Notes under the pieces: model-generated
Seen by the model: only the letters and a program-made list of their open reading frames with translations
What the model was told of the DNA's origin: nothing
The model's database searches: none
In this document: positions 16,308 to 24,981 of the stretch, piece by piece
How positions within the stretch are numbered: position 1 is the stretch's first letter
Layout of the letters: the number at the start of each line of letters is the position of its first letter
Translations under genes and position numbers: made by a program
Assembly (NCBI RefSeq): GCF_014648055.1
Contig: NZ_BMQJ01000007.1
Span: 187,046 to 251,045 of the forward strand
Origin: Streptosporangium pseudovulgare
GTDB lineage: Bacteria; Actinomycetota; Actinomycetes; Streptosporangiales; Streptosporangiaceae
DNA length: 64,000 bases
Reading direction: 5' to 3'

Positions 16308-17123
16308 ATGGTGGTGATCGTGACCACCGCCAGCGCGTCCCGGCCGGTCGGCGAGCTGCTGCGCCAGTGGCGGGAACGCCGACGGATGAGCCAGATGGAC
16401 CTCGCCCTGCAGGCCGACATCTCCACCCGGCACCTGAGCTTCGTGGAGACCGGGCGGTCCAAGCCGAGCCGCGACATGATCCTGCGGCTGGCCGAGGAGC
16501 TGGACCTCCCGCTGCGCGAGCGCAACCATCTCCTGCTGGCCGGGGGTTTCGCGCCGGTCTACTCCGAGACGCCGCTCAGCTCGCCGCACATGACCTCGGT
16601 GCGGGAGGCGCTCGGCCAGGTACTGCACGGCCACGAGCCGTACCCGGCGGTGGTCGTGGACCAGCGGTGGAACCTCGTGGACCGCAACGCCGCCACCGGC
16701 GTGCTGCTGCGCGGCGTCGCGCCGGAGCTGCTCGACCCGCCGGTCAACGTGCTGCGGCTGAGCCTGCACCCCAAGGGGATGGCCCAGCGGATCATCAACC
16801 TCGGCGAGTGGCGGGCCCACCTGCTGCACCGGCTGCGCCGCCAGATGAGCCTCACCGCCGACCCCGACCTGGCCGCGCTCTGGCGGGAGCTCGACGGCTA
16901 CCCCTGCGACCAGCCCGAGCCGGAGATCGAACGGCCCGGCCCCGGCGACATCGTGATCCCCCTGCGGCTGCGTCGCGGCTACCGCGAGCTCGTCTTCTTC
17001 AGCACGATGGCCACCTTCGGCACCCCGCTGGACATCACCGTCGCCGAGCTGGCCATCGAGGCGTACTTCCCGGCCAACCCGGAGACCGCCGCCTACCTGC
17101 AACACCAGCACCACCCCGACTGA
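16308..17123 (+). CDS. XRE/MmyB-like helix-turn-helix regulator
   Basis: The 271-residue protein has an N-terminal XRE helix-turn-helix (about residues 13-70: LLRQWRERRRMSQMDLALQ, then DISTRHLSFVETGRSKPSRDMILRLAEEL). A C-terminal MmyB-like ligand-binding domain follows (VVVDQRWNLVDRNAA, then LRRGYRELVFFSTMATFGTPLDITVAELAIEAYFP in two parts). In this family the second domain binds a fatty acid or similar ligand. The start is uncertain: GTG 16302, ATG 16308 and GTG 16320 are all in frame. ATG 16308 has GGGG at a suitable distance. Such regulators usually control an adjacent oxidoreductase, but the neighbour here is a CBS protein gene, so the target is not evident. Confidence 0.85.
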   Translation: MVVIVTTASASRPVGELLRQWRERRRMSQMDLALQADISTRHLSFVETGRSKPSRDMILRLAEELDLPLRERNHLLLAGGFAPVYSETPLSSPHMTSVREALGQVLHGHEPYPAVVVDQRWNLVDRNAATGVLLRGVAPELLDPPVNVLRLSLHPKGMAQRIINLGEWRAHLLHRLRRQMSLTADPDLAALWRELDGYPCDQPEPEIERPGPGDIVIPLRLRRGYRELVFFSTMATFGTPLDITVAELAIEAYFPANPETAAYLQHQHHPD

Positions 17124-17330
17124 CGGCCCGCGGCGGACCCCGGCCAGGCGTCCCCCGAACCCGTACGGCGGAACCCGGCCCGGTGTGACCGAACCCGGGT
17201 CCGGACCCGTACGGCGGACCCCTGATCCGGCCCGACGCGGCGAAGCCCGGGGCACACATTTGCCGAAGCGATCCCTTCCCTCGCCGACGGCCGGGTATGA
17301 CCCTCTCTCACCAGCGAGGGAGGAAACGAC

Positions 17331-17750
17331 ATGGCACAGACCGTGGCCGAGGTGATGACCCGCGACCCGGCGACCGTGGACGCCGCGCAGCCCGTGTCCG
17401 TGGCGGCCCGGCTCATGAGCAGCCAGGACACCGGGGCGGTGATCGTCACCGTGGACGGCAGGGTGAGCGGGATCGTGACCGACCGCGACATCGCGGTCCG
17501 CGTCGTGGCCGAGAGCAAGGGGCACGAGACGCCCGTGCTGGAGGCCTACAGCGGTGACCTGGTGACCGTGGGTCCCGACACCAGCATCGACCAGGTGGTG
17601 CAGCTGATGCGCTCGAACGCCGTCCGCCGGATCCCGGTGGTCGAGGGCGACCGGGCCGTGGGCATCGTGAGCATCGGCGACCTGGCCATCGAACGCGACG
17701 AGGAGTCGGCGCTGGCCGACATCTCCGCCGCCCGGGAGAACAACCCCTGA
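17331..17750 (+). CDS. Tandem CBS-domain protein (HRP1-like)
   Basis: A 139-residue protein made of two CBS domains (about residues 5-60 and 68-125), with the paired signatures VSGIVTDRDIAVRVVAE and AVGIVSIGDLAIERDE. Stand-alone CBS pairs bind adenine nucleotides and act as energy or redox sensors. Size and pattern resemble the hypoxic response protein HRP1 of mycobacteria, where the gene belongs to the dormancy regulon. I see no obvious DosR box upstream. GGGAGGAAA precedes the ATG. The gene stands alone and is followed by a long hairpin. Confidence 0.85.
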   Translation: MAQTVAEVMTRDPATVDAAQPVSVAARLMSSQDTGAVIVTVDGRVSGIVTDRDIAVRVVAESKGHETPVLEAYSGDLVTVGPDTSIDQVVQLMRSNAVRRIPVVEGDRAVGIVSIGDLAIERDEESALADISAARENNP

Positions 17751-17751
17751 C

Positions 17752-17812
17752 GGCCCGCCTCCGGGTCCGGGCGCCGGTCCTTTCCGGCCCCGGCCCCGGA
17801 TCCGGGCGGGCC
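17752..17812. terminator. Long hairpin between CBS-protein gene and phosphoesterase gene
   Basis: GGCCCGCC (17752-17759) pairs perfectly with GGCGGGCC (17805-17812). Just inside, CGGGTCCGGG (17762-17771) pairs with CCCGGATCCG (17795-17804) with one mismatch. It lies between the ends of two convergent genes. Confidence 0.6.
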
Positions 17813-17828
17813 CGGGTGACCGCGTCGC

Positions 17829-18326
17829 TCAGCCGGTGACCGGGACGATCCGCGCCTCGGCCAGCGTGCCGTTCTCGATCCGCAGCAACCCGACGGTGCC
17901 GTACGGCTGGCGGCGCCGGTCGGTCGGCGAGCCGGGGTTGAAGATCCGCAGGCCGCCCTGGTCCTCGCCGCCGCTCTCGTCGAGCGGGATGTGGGAGTGA
18001 CCGAAGACGACCAGGTCGGCGGCGGGGAACCGGCGCCGCATCCGGGTCAGGCGGCCCTTCGCCGCCCCGCTGTCGTGGATCATCGCCACGCGCAGCCCGT
18101 CGAGGTCGAGCTCCAGGGTCTCGGGCGCCACCACGTCCGGCCCGTCGTTGTTGCCCTTGACCGCGCGCACCGGCGCGTAGCCGACCAGTTCCTCCAGCAC
18201 CTCCGGGACGCAGACGTCCCCGGCGTGCAGGATCAGGTCGGCGTCGCGCAGGTGCTCGGCCACCCGCGGCGGGCACGACTTCCACCGCCGCGGCGCGTGC
18301 GTGTCGGACAGGACCACGACCTTCAT
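17829..18326 (-). CDS. YfcE/MJ0936-type metallophosphoesterase
   Basis: The 165-residue protein shows the full calcineurin-like metal-binding set in order: DTH (residues 8-10), HAGDV (about 41), GNND (about 61), a His in AMIHDSG, and GHSH (about 114). A closing NPGSPTDRRR is typical of YfcE proteins. They hydrolyse phosphodiesters with Mn2+ or similar metals; the natural substrate is usually unknown. The ATG at 18326 follows GGATGGGGGG. It diverges from the acetyltransferase gene. Confidence 0.88.
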   Translation of the reverse strand: MKVVVLSDTHAPRRWKSCPPRVAEHLRDADLILHAGDVCVPEVLEELVGYAPVRAVKGNNDGPDVVAPETLELDLDGLRVAMIHDSGAAKGRLTRMRRRFPAADLVVFGHSHIPLDESGGEDQGGLRIFNPGSPTDRRRQPYGTVGLLRIENGTLAEARIVPVTG

Positions 18327-18435
18327 CCCCCCATCCTCCCCGTCACGGCCGGCCGTATGTCCGGAGTTCCCATATGCCCGTGGCACGGTGGAAATCCGGG
18401 TGACACGCCTGTCCGGCGGGTGCTGGGATGGCCCG

Positions 18436-19242
18436 ATGGACGCTGACGAGATGCTCGCCCTGTTCGACCGGCGGATGCGGCGGGAGGCGCGGGCCGACGC
18501 CCCGGGAGCCCGGATCGAGCACGTGGAGGTCCCCGGGCCCCCGGGCGGGCGGGCCGGCGTCGTGGTCCGCCAGGTCGGCGGTGACGGCGACTGGAACGGC
18601 GTCCTGTGGTCGGATCTGGACGAGACCACGGCCGACGCGGCGATCGCGGCCCAGACGCTGTTCTTCGGCTCGCTGGGACGCGACTTCGAGTGGAAGCTGT
18701 ACGGCCACGACCGGCCCGCCGACCTCGGCGAGCGCCTGCGGGCCGCCGGGCTCGTCCCCGAGCCCGAGGAGACGGTGATGGTCGCCGAGATCGACGGCCT
18801 GCCCGCCGGGACCGGGCTCCCCGAGGGCGTCCGGCTGCGCCCGGTGACCGGCCCCGCCGGCGTGGACCTCATGGTGGAGGCCCATGAGCTGGCGTTCGGC
18901 CGGAGCGACCCCGGGATGCGGCGGCAGCTGCTCGACCGGCTCGCCGGGAACCCGGAGACGACCGTCATGGTCGTCGCGACGGCCGGGGACCTGCCGGTGA
19001 GCGCGGCCCGTATGGAGCTGCACCCGGGCACCGGGTTCGCGAGCCTGTGGGGCGGCGGCACCGTGCCCTCCTGGCGGGGCCGGGGCGTCTACCGGGCGCT
19101 GGTCGCCCACCGGGCCCGCATCGCAGCCGAGCGCGGCTACCGGTATCTCCAGGTCGACGCCTCCGACCAGAGCCGCCCGATCCTGCGCCGCCTCGGCTTC
19201 GTCCCGCTGACCGTCACGACCCCGTACATGTACGAGCTGTGA
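18436..19242 (+). CDS. GNAT family N-acetyltransferase
   Basis: This 268-residue protein has an N-terminal domain of about 120 residues and a C-terminal GNAT fold. The acetyl-CoA-binding motif A is VPSWRGRGVYRALVAHRARIAAERG in two parts (Q/RxxGxG/A-like, about residue 212), followed by YLQVDASDQSRPILRRLGFVPLT, the usual motif B with its (Y/F)-rich end. It should acetylate a small amine. The ATG at 18436 is favoured because the preceding frame reads into the phosphoesterase promoter. No substrate can be named. It is a single-gene unit. Confidence 0.8.
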   Translation: MDADEMLALFDRRMRREARADAPGARIEHVEVPGPPGGRAGVVVRQVGGDGDWNGVLWSDLDETTADAAIAAQTLFFGSLGRDFEWKLYGHDRPADLGERLRAAGLVPEPEETVMVAEIDGLPAGTGLPEGVRLRPVTGPAGVDLMVEAHELAFGRSDPGMRRQLLDRLAGNPETTVMVVATAGDLPVSAARMELHPGTGFASLWGGGTVPSWRGRGVYRALVAHRARIAAERGYRYLQVDASDQSRPILRRLGFVPLTVTTPYMYEL

Positions 19243-19630
19243 GCGCGCCGGCTCCCCGGCCCCGGCCCCGGACACCGTGCGACCTGGGCGCCGGGCCGGG
19301 GCGCCCCGGCCCGGCGCGGCCGGCCGTACTGAACTGGCCTTTCTTCGTCGGTTTCCGAATCCCCCACCGCCCCGCCGCCCTCCTCACACCCGGCCCTCGG
19401 CGGCGACCTGATCTCCGGGAAGGGGAGCTTCCACGCGACCACCGAGGTCGCGGCGGGCGTGGTCGACGGGCCCGGGCCACTCCCCTGAGCAGGCCGTCGG
19501 CCTTCCGGGTGGTTTGGTCAAGATTTGAGTAAAAAGTCCAGGTGTCGTGGCTCACCCTGTTGACGCCGTAATCCACATGGACACATACTCGCCCTCATGA
19601 GCCCACAGAAGTCCACAGAAACGGGCACGC
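19243..19630 (+). promoter_or_regulatory. Intergenic region with promoter and direct repeats before the DeoR gene
   Basis: The first 250 bases hold nothing I can support. Near the end, TTGACG (19560-19565) and ACATAC (19583-19588) are 17 bases apart, a reasonable sigma-A-type promoter for the DeoR regulator. Directly downstream, CCACAGAA is repeated at 19603-19610 and 19613-19620, one helical turn apart and 10 bases before the ATG. This would suit autoregulation by the DeoR protein. Confidence 0.45.
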
Positions 19631-20398
19631 ATGCTGCCCGCTGAACGGCACTCGCGGATCGGCGAGGCGCTCCGGACCTCCCGTGTGGTCAGCACGGAGG
19701 ACCTCTCCCGCGAGCTCGCCGTGTCCGCGGAGACGATCCGCCGCGACCTGGTGCTCCTCGAACGCCAGGGAAAGCTGGTGCGCGTTCACGGAGGCGCGAC
19801 GATCGCGCTCGGGCGGCCCGCCGGCGAGGAGGCGCCGTTCGCCGAGCGGTCGGTGACCGCCGCGGAGGCGAAGCGGCACATCGGGCACGCCGCCGCCGCG
19901 CTCACGCGGCCCGGCCAGACGATCGTGATAGACGTGGGGACCACCGCCGTCGAGGTGGCCCGCGCCCTGCCGATGGACTTCTCCGGCACCGTCGCCACGT
20001 GCTCCCTGCTGGTCGCGGCGGAGCTCGCCGAGCGGCCAGGGGTCGAGATCCTCGTCTGCGGAGGTAGGCTCCGCAAGGGAGACCTCGCCCTGTCGGGGCC
20101 GGTCGCCCAGTCGTTCTTCGAGGACCTGAACCCGGACCTCGCCTTCCTCGGGTCCGGCGGCATCGACGCCGCGGCGGGCCTGACCGACTACTACCTGGAC
20201 GAGATCGCGGTCCGCAGGATCATCCTGAGGAACGCGGCCCGGTCGTACGTGCTGGCCGACTCCGGCAAGTTCGGCCGGATCGCCCGCCACCGGGTCGCGG
20301 GCGTGGAGGAGTTCACCGGTCTCATCACGGAGGCGGAGCCGCCGCCGAGCGTCCGGGACGCCGTCACCCGCGCGGGCGGGGTGATAGCGCTGCCCTGA
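19631..20398 (+). CDS. DeoR/GlpR family transcriptional repressor
   Basis: The 255-residue protein begins with a DeoR winged helix (residues 1-60: LPAERHSRIGEALRTSRVV, then LSRELAVSAETIRRDLVLLERQGKLVRVHGGA in parts). A DeoR-type sensor domain follows, with IVIDVGTTAVEVARALP, LVCGGRLRKGDLALSGP, LGSGGIDAAAGLTDYYLDE and VLADSGKFGR. The sensor usually binds a sugar phosphate. The gene opens a same-strand cluster in which the permease starts 104 bases later. It is thus the likely local repressor, with induction by the phosphorylated product of the FGGY kinase. Confidence 0.9.
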   Translation: MLPAERHSRIGEALRTSRVVSTEDLSRELAVSAETIRRDLVLLERQGKLVRVHGGATIALGRPAGEEAPFAERSVTAAEAKRHIGHAAAALTRPGQTIVIDVGTTAVEVARALPMDFSGTVATCSLLVAAELAERPGVEILVCGGRLRKGDLALSGPVAQSFFEDLNPDLAFLGSGGIDAAAGLTDYYLDEIAVRRIILRNAARSYVLADSGKFGRIARHRVAGVEEFTGLITEAEPPPSVRDAVTRAGGVIALP

Positions 20399-20501
20399 GA
20401 CGTCTCCCCGATGGTTCGAAGGCCGGGCGGCGCGGCAACGCCACCCGGCGTGGACCCCTCACAATGCGCCATCTCACAGGAAACACAGAGGTCGAGGATC
20501 C

Positions 20502-22064
20502 ATGTCCCAGTATTCACCATCCCCACCCCCGTCCGGTGATCAGGCGACCGCCGGAGGCGTCGAGGAGTTCGGTTACCAGCAGGCGATGAAGCGCGGCACC
20601 GGCCGTTTCGCCTCGTTCGCGGTGGCGTTCGCCTTCGTCTCGATCGCCACCGGCATCTTCACCACCTACGGCTCGGTGCTGAACAGCTCGGGACCGGCCG
20701 GCATCTGGACCTGGCCGCTCGTGATCGTCGGGCAGCTCGCCGTCGCGTTCATCTTCGGCTCCCTGGCCGCCCGCATCCCGGTGACCGGCTACTCCTACCA
20801 GTGGACGTCCCGGCTGGCGAACCCCGTGCTCGGCTGGATCATCGGCTGGATCTCGTTCACCTTCCTGGCGATCGTCGTCGTGGCGGTCGACTACACCATC
20901 GCCTCCACCGTCCTGCCCGTGCTGCTCCGGTACGAGGGGACGGCGCTGAACGCGTGGGTGATCACCGGGGTGGTCATCCTGGGCCAGGCCTTCCTGGTGG
21001 CGCTCTCCACGAAGTGGACCGAGCGGGTCAACAACTTCGCGGTGACGGCGGAGCTGATCGGCATGGTCGCCCTCGTCCTGCTGCTGCTCGGCGTGGGGTT
21101 CGTCGCCCGCGAGGTCGACTTCGCGAACCTGTTCGACACCGGCGCCGTCCCGTCCGAGGGCTACCTCCACTTCGGGACCCTCACGTCCGCGGGCCCGTGG
21201 ATGCTGGGCTTCCTGCTCGGCGCGTTCACGATCGTCGGCTTCGAGTCGGCGGCCAACCTCGCGGAGGAGACGAAGGACCCGGCGCGGGTCGTCCCCCGCG
21301 CGATGTGGCAGGCGGTCCTCGCCTCCGGCGTGCTCGGCTTCCTGTTCCTCATCGCGGTGACCCTGCTCGCCGGCGACCCGGTCGAGCTGGCCAAGTCGGC
21401 GACGCCGATCGCCGACGTGATCACCCGGGTGCTCGGCCCGGTCGTGGGCACGGCCCTGCTGGTGCTGGTGGTCGTCGCGATCTTCGCCTGCGGCATGGTG
21501 ATCCTCATGACCGGGGTGCGCCTGGTGTGGGCGATGTCCCGCGACGAGAGGTTCCCCGGCTGGCAGGCCTGGCGGAAGATCTCGCCGCGGTTCGGCACGC
21601 CGCTGAACGCCACCGTGCTCATGTGCGTCATCGGCGAGCTGATCCTGGCGATCTTCTCCACCCGGACCGACGCGCTGTTCGGCCTGTTCGCCGCCGCCAC
21701 CCTGCTGCCCGCCATCATCTACACCGCGACCGTCGTGCTGTACGTGGTCAAGCGCAGGGTGCTGCCGCCGAGCAGGGGGTTCTCCCTGGGACGGTGGGAG
21801 ATCCCGGTGATCGTCGTGGCGCTGGTCTGGCTCGTGTTCGAGCTGCTGCTGTTCCGGGACTCCTCGTTCGTGGACCCGTGGACCTACGTGCTGATCATGC
21901 TCGTCCTGGGCGCCCTCTACCTGGGCTACCTCCTGTTCTCCCGGGGCGGGGCGGCGGGCCTGGCGATGCCGACGATGCGCTCCATCGACGCGGAGCTGGA
22001 CGCCGACGCCGAAGCGGCCGGGCACACCGGAACGACCGACGTGAACCGGAGCCGGGAACGATGA
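20502..22064 (+). CDS. APC superfamily permease
   Basis: The 520-residue product has twelve predicted helices. APC marks include FAFVSIATGIFTTYGSVL, the LAARIPVTGYSYQWTSRLAN segment, FTIVGFESAANLAEETKDPARVVPRA (the conserved FxGFEsaa-EE motif, in parts) and VWAMSRDERFPGWQAW. It resembles the amino-acid/GABA/choline-type permeases. ATG 20502 follows GAGGTCGAGGATCC. The stop overlaps the start of the kinase gene (ATGA), so the transporter probably imports the compound that the kinase phosphorylates. An APC carrier feeding a sugar-type kinase is uncommon, and the substrate may be an amino alcohol or a polyol. Confidence 0.88.
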   Translation: MSQYSPSPPPSGDQATAGGVEEFGYQQAMKRGTGRFASFAVAFAFVSIATGIFTTYGSVLNSSGPAGIWTWPLVIVGQLAVAFIFGSLAARIPVTGYSYQWTSRLANPVLGWIIGWISFTFLAIVVVAVDYTIASTVLPVLLRYEGTALNAWVITGVVILGQAFLVALSTKWTERVNNFAVTAELIGMVALVLLLLGVGFVAREVDFANLFDTGAVPSEGYLHFGTLTSAGPWMLGFLLGAFTIVGFESAANLAEETKDPARVVPRAMWQAVLASGVLGFLFLIAVTLLAGDPVELAKSATPIADVITRVLGPVVGTALLVLVVVAIFACGMVILMTGVRLVWAMSRDERFPGWQAWRKISPRFGTPLNATVLMCVIGELILAIFSTRTDALFGLFAAATLLPAIIYTATVVLYVVKRRVLPPSRGFSLGRWEIPVIVVALVWLVFELLLFRDSSFVDPWTYVLIMLVLGALYLGYLLFSRGGAAGLAMPTMRSIDAELDADAEAAGHTGTTDVNRSRER

Positions 22065-23494
22065 CGACCGTACTGGCCATCGACCAGGGCACCTCCGGCA
22101 CCAAGGCGGTCGTCGTCGACGGCGACGACACCGTGCTCGGCCTCGCCGAGCTGCCCGTCCGGCCCGCCTACCTGCCCGGCGGCGGGGTCGAGCAGGACCC
22201 CCGGGAGCTGCTCGACTCCGTCCTCGACGCCGGCCGCCGGGCCGTCGCGCAGGCGGGCGTCCCCGTCGACGCCGTCACGCTGGCGAACCAGGGCGAGACC
22301 GTCCTGGCGTGGGATCCCGCCACCGGCGAGCCCCTCTCCCCCGCCATCGTGTGGCAGGACCGCCGCTCGGAGGGCCTCTGCGCGGAACTGGCCGGGCACG
22401 CCGGCCGGATCGCGGAGGTCACCGGGCTGGTCCTGGACCCGTACTTCTCCGCGCCGAAGATGGCGTGGCTGCGCCGGAACGTGACCGCGGAGGGGGTCGT
22501 CACCACCTCCGACTCCTGGCTCGTCCACCACCTGACCGGGGAGTTCGTCACCGACGCCGCCACCGCCAGCCGGTCGCTGGTCACGCGGCTCGACGACGCC
22601 GAATGGGACGCCGGGCTGCTCGACCTGTTCGGGCTCGGCGGGGAACGGCTGCCGCGCATCGTCTCCTGTGACGAGGTGGTCGGCCACACCACCGCCTTCG
22701 GCGGGAACGTCCCCGTCGCCGGGCTCGTGGTCGACCAGCAGGCGGCGCTGCTCGCCCAGAACCGCCTGACGGCCGGCGACGCCAAGTGCACCTTCGGCAC
22801 CGGGGCGTTCCTGCTGGCCAACACCGGCACCTCGGCCGCCCGCTCCACGGCGGGACTGGCCGCCTCCGTCGCCTGGCGGGCCAGGGGCGAGACCTCCTAC
22901 TGCCTCGACGGCCAGGTCTACACGGCCGCCTCCGCCGTACGGTGGATCCAGGACCTCGGCCTCGTCCGCGACGCCGCCGACCTCGACGCGGTCGCCGCCG
23001 ACGACGCCGAGGGGGTCATGTTCGTCCCGGCGCTGGCCGGGCTGGCCGCCCCCTGGTGGCGTCCCGACGCCAGGGCCGCGTTCACCGGGATGACGCTCTC
23101 CACCGGCCCGCGGCACCTCGTGCTGGCCGTGCTGCAGGGGATCGCGGCGCAGGTCGCCGGGCTCTGCGACCTCGTCGCCGCCGACCTCGGCCGGCCGCTG
23201 ACCACCCTGTGCGTGGACGGCGGGCTCACCCGGAGCCGGGTCCTCATGCAGGCGGTCGCCGACCTGACGCAGCTCCCGATCGGCGTCTACCCGTCCCAGC
23301 ACGCCACGCCGCTGGGCGCGGTGGCGCTGGCCCGCGCCGCACTGAACCCCTCCCTCCCCCTCCGGGAGGCGGTGCCGGCGTGGGAACCCGCCATGACATA
23401 CGAACCTCGATGGTCCGCCGACCGGGCGGCCGGCTTCCGCTCCCGCTGGGAGAACGCGGTGGCCGGCGTCCTGGCGCGGGAGGGGAACCAGTGA
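22061..23494 (+). CDS. FGGY family carbohydrate kinase
   Basis: This 477-residue kinase has both halves of the FGGY actin-like fold. The phosphate-1 motif is AIDQGTSGTK (residues 5-14), substrate-region motifs include ANQGETVLAWDPATGEPL and IVWQDRRS, and the second nucleotide half has CTFGTGAFLLANTG and TLCVDGGLTRSRVLMQ. Overall it is closest to glycerol kinases (DQGTSGTK, NQGET) but the sequence deviates around the substrate pocket. The gene overlaps the upstream permease and downstream oxidoreductase by four bases each. It most likely phosphorylates the imported alcohol, whose product is then oxidised by the two flavoproteins. Confidence 0.88.
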   Translation: MTTVLAIDQGTSGTKAVVVDGDDTVLGLAELPVRPAYLPGGGVEQDPRELLDSVLDAGRRAVAQAGVPVDAVTLANQGETVLAWDPATGEPLSPAIVWQDRRSEGLCAELAGHAGRIAEVTGLVLDPYFSAPKMAWLRRNVTAEGVVTTSDSWLVHHLTGEFVTDAATASRSLVTRLDDAEWDAGLLDLFGLGGERLPRIVSCDEVVGHTTAFGGNVPVAGLVVDQQAALLAQNRLTAGDAKCTFGTGAFLLANTGTSAARSTAGLAASVAWRARGETSYCLDGQVYTAASAVRWIQDLGLVRDAADLDAVAADDAEGVMFVPALAGLAAPWWRPDARAAFTGMTLSTGPRHLVLAVLQGIAAQVAGLCDLVAADLGRPLTTLCVDGGLTRSRVLMQAVADLTQLPIGVYPSQHATPLGAVALARAALNPSLPLREAVPAWEPAMTYEPRWSADRAAGFRSRWENAVAGVLAREGNQ

Positions 23495-24981
23495 GCACCA
23501 CAGACAGGAACACGACCGCGAACGGCGACGCCTCAGCCACGTTCGACGTGGTGGTGATCGGCGCGGGCATCGTCGGCTCCGCCATCGCCCGCAAACTGGC
23601 CGGCCACGAACTGAGCGTCGCGCTGCTCGACGCGCGCAACGACGTCGGCGACGGCACGAGCAAGGCGAACACCGCCATCCTGCACACCGGCTTCGACGCG
23701 AAACCCGGCACGCTGGAGTCCCGCCTGGTGCGCGAGGGCTACCACCTGCTGTCCGACTACGCCGAGCGGACCGGCATCCCGATCGAACGCACCGGCGCCC
23801 TGCTGGTGGCCTGGAACGACGAGGAGCTGGAGGCCCTGCCCGGCCTGAAGGAGAAGGCCGAGCGGAACGGCTACGACCGTACGGAGATCGTCGGCCCCGC
23901 CGAGGTGTACCGGCAGGTCCCCCACCTCGGGGAGGGCGCGCTGGGCGGCCTGACCGTCCCCGACGAGTCCGTCATCTGCACCTGGACCACCAACCTGGCC
24001 CTGGCCACCGACGCCGTGCGGCGCGGCGTGACGCTGCTGCTGAACCGCAGGGTCGAGGCGGTCGAGGAGCGCGGCGGGACGACCGTGCTGCGCACCACCG
24101 GCGGGGACGTGACCACCCGCTGGGTCGTCAACGCCGCCGGTCTCGGCTCCGACGTCATCGACCGGATGTTCGGCCACGACCGCTTCACGGTCACGCCCCG
24201 CCGCGGCGAGCTGCTGGTCTACGACAAGCTCGCCCGCCCGCTGGCGGACAGGATCATCCTCCCGGTGCCCACCTCGCGTGGCAAGGGCGTGCTGATCAGC
24301 CCGACCGTCTACGGCAACGTCCTGCTCGGCCCCACCGCCGAGGACCTCACCGACCGCACCGACACCGGCACCTCGGAGAAGGGCATCGCCTTCCTGCTCG
24401 AAAAGGGGCGCAAGCTCATGCCGGAACTGCTGGAGGAGGAGGTGACGGCGACCTACGCGGGCCTGCGCGCGGCCAGCGACCACTCCGACTACGTCATCGA
24501 CGCCGACGCGCGGCGGCGCTACGTCCTCGCCGGCGGGATCCGCTCGACCGGCCTCACCGCCGGCATCGCGATCGCCGAGTACGTCGCCGGGCTCGCCGGG
24601 GAGGCCGGCCTGGAACTGGTGCCGCGCGAGGACCTGCCGGAGCCGCCCCGCATGCCCAACCTCGGGGAGGCGTTCCCGCGGCCCTACCAGGACGCCGCCC
24701 GGATCGCCGCCGACCCCGCCTACGGCAGGGTGGTCTGCTTCTGCGAGCGGGTCACCGCCGGGGAGATCCGCGACGCCTTCCGCTCGCCGATCCCCCCGGC
24801 CGGGCTGGAGGGGCTGCGCCGCCGTACCCGGGCGATGAACGGGCGCTGCCAGGGATTCTTCTGCGGCGCCGAGGTCGGGAGACTGATGGAAAGCCGGGGC
24901 GCGGACGCCTGCGGACCCCGCGTCCCCCATGAGAATCGCGAGCACGGCGGGGAACGCCGCTCGCCGGAGGCCCGCCGATGA
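23491..24981 (+). CDS. FAD-dependent glycerol-3-phosphate dehydrogenase-like protein with BFD-type [2Fe-2S] tail
   Basis: The 496-residue protein starts with a GxGxxG flavin fold (VVVIGAGIVGSAIARKLAG, about residue 16), followed by DAO-type motifs (GDGTSKANTAILHTGFDAKPGT in parts, VVNAAGLGSDVIDRMFG, AGGIRSTGLTAGIAIAEYV). The C-terminal 90 residues form a BFD-like domain with the cysteine pattern CFC at about 417 and CQGFFC at about 452, ready to hold a [2Fe-2S] cluster. This layout is that of GlpA-type dehydrogenases. The GTG start overlaps the kinase stop. Together with the next gene it should form a heteromeric dehydrogenase acting on the kinase product. Confidence 0.88.
   Translation: MSTTDRNTTANGDASATFDVVVIGAGIVGSAIARKLAGHELSVALLDARNDVGDGTSKANTAILHTGFDAKPGTLESRLVREGYHLLSDYAERTGIPIERTGALLVAWNDEELEALPGLKEKAERNGYDRTEIVGPAEVYRQVPHLGEGALGGLTVPDESVICTWTTNLALATDAVRRGVTLLLNRRVEAVEERGGTTVLRTTGGDVTTRWVVNAAGLGSDVIDRMFGHDRFTVTPRRGELLVYDKLARPLADRIILPVPTSRGKGVLISPTVYGNVLLGPTAEDLTDRTDTGTSEKGIAFLLEKGRKLMPELLEEEVTATYAGLRAASDHSDYVIDADARRRYVLAGGIRSTGLTAGIAIAEYVAGLAGEAGLELVPREDLPEPPRMPNLGEAFPRPYQDAARIAADPAYGRVVCFCERVTAGEIRDAFRSPIPPAGLEGLRRRTRAMNGRCQGFFCGAEVGRLMESRGADACGPRVPHENREHGGERRSPEARR

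Noticed and set aside
20514-22025. 503-codon minus-strand frame opposite the APC permease
   Set aside because: His/Asp/Gln/Arg-rich composition is typical of antisense frames in high-GC DNA; the plus strand encodes a clear permease.
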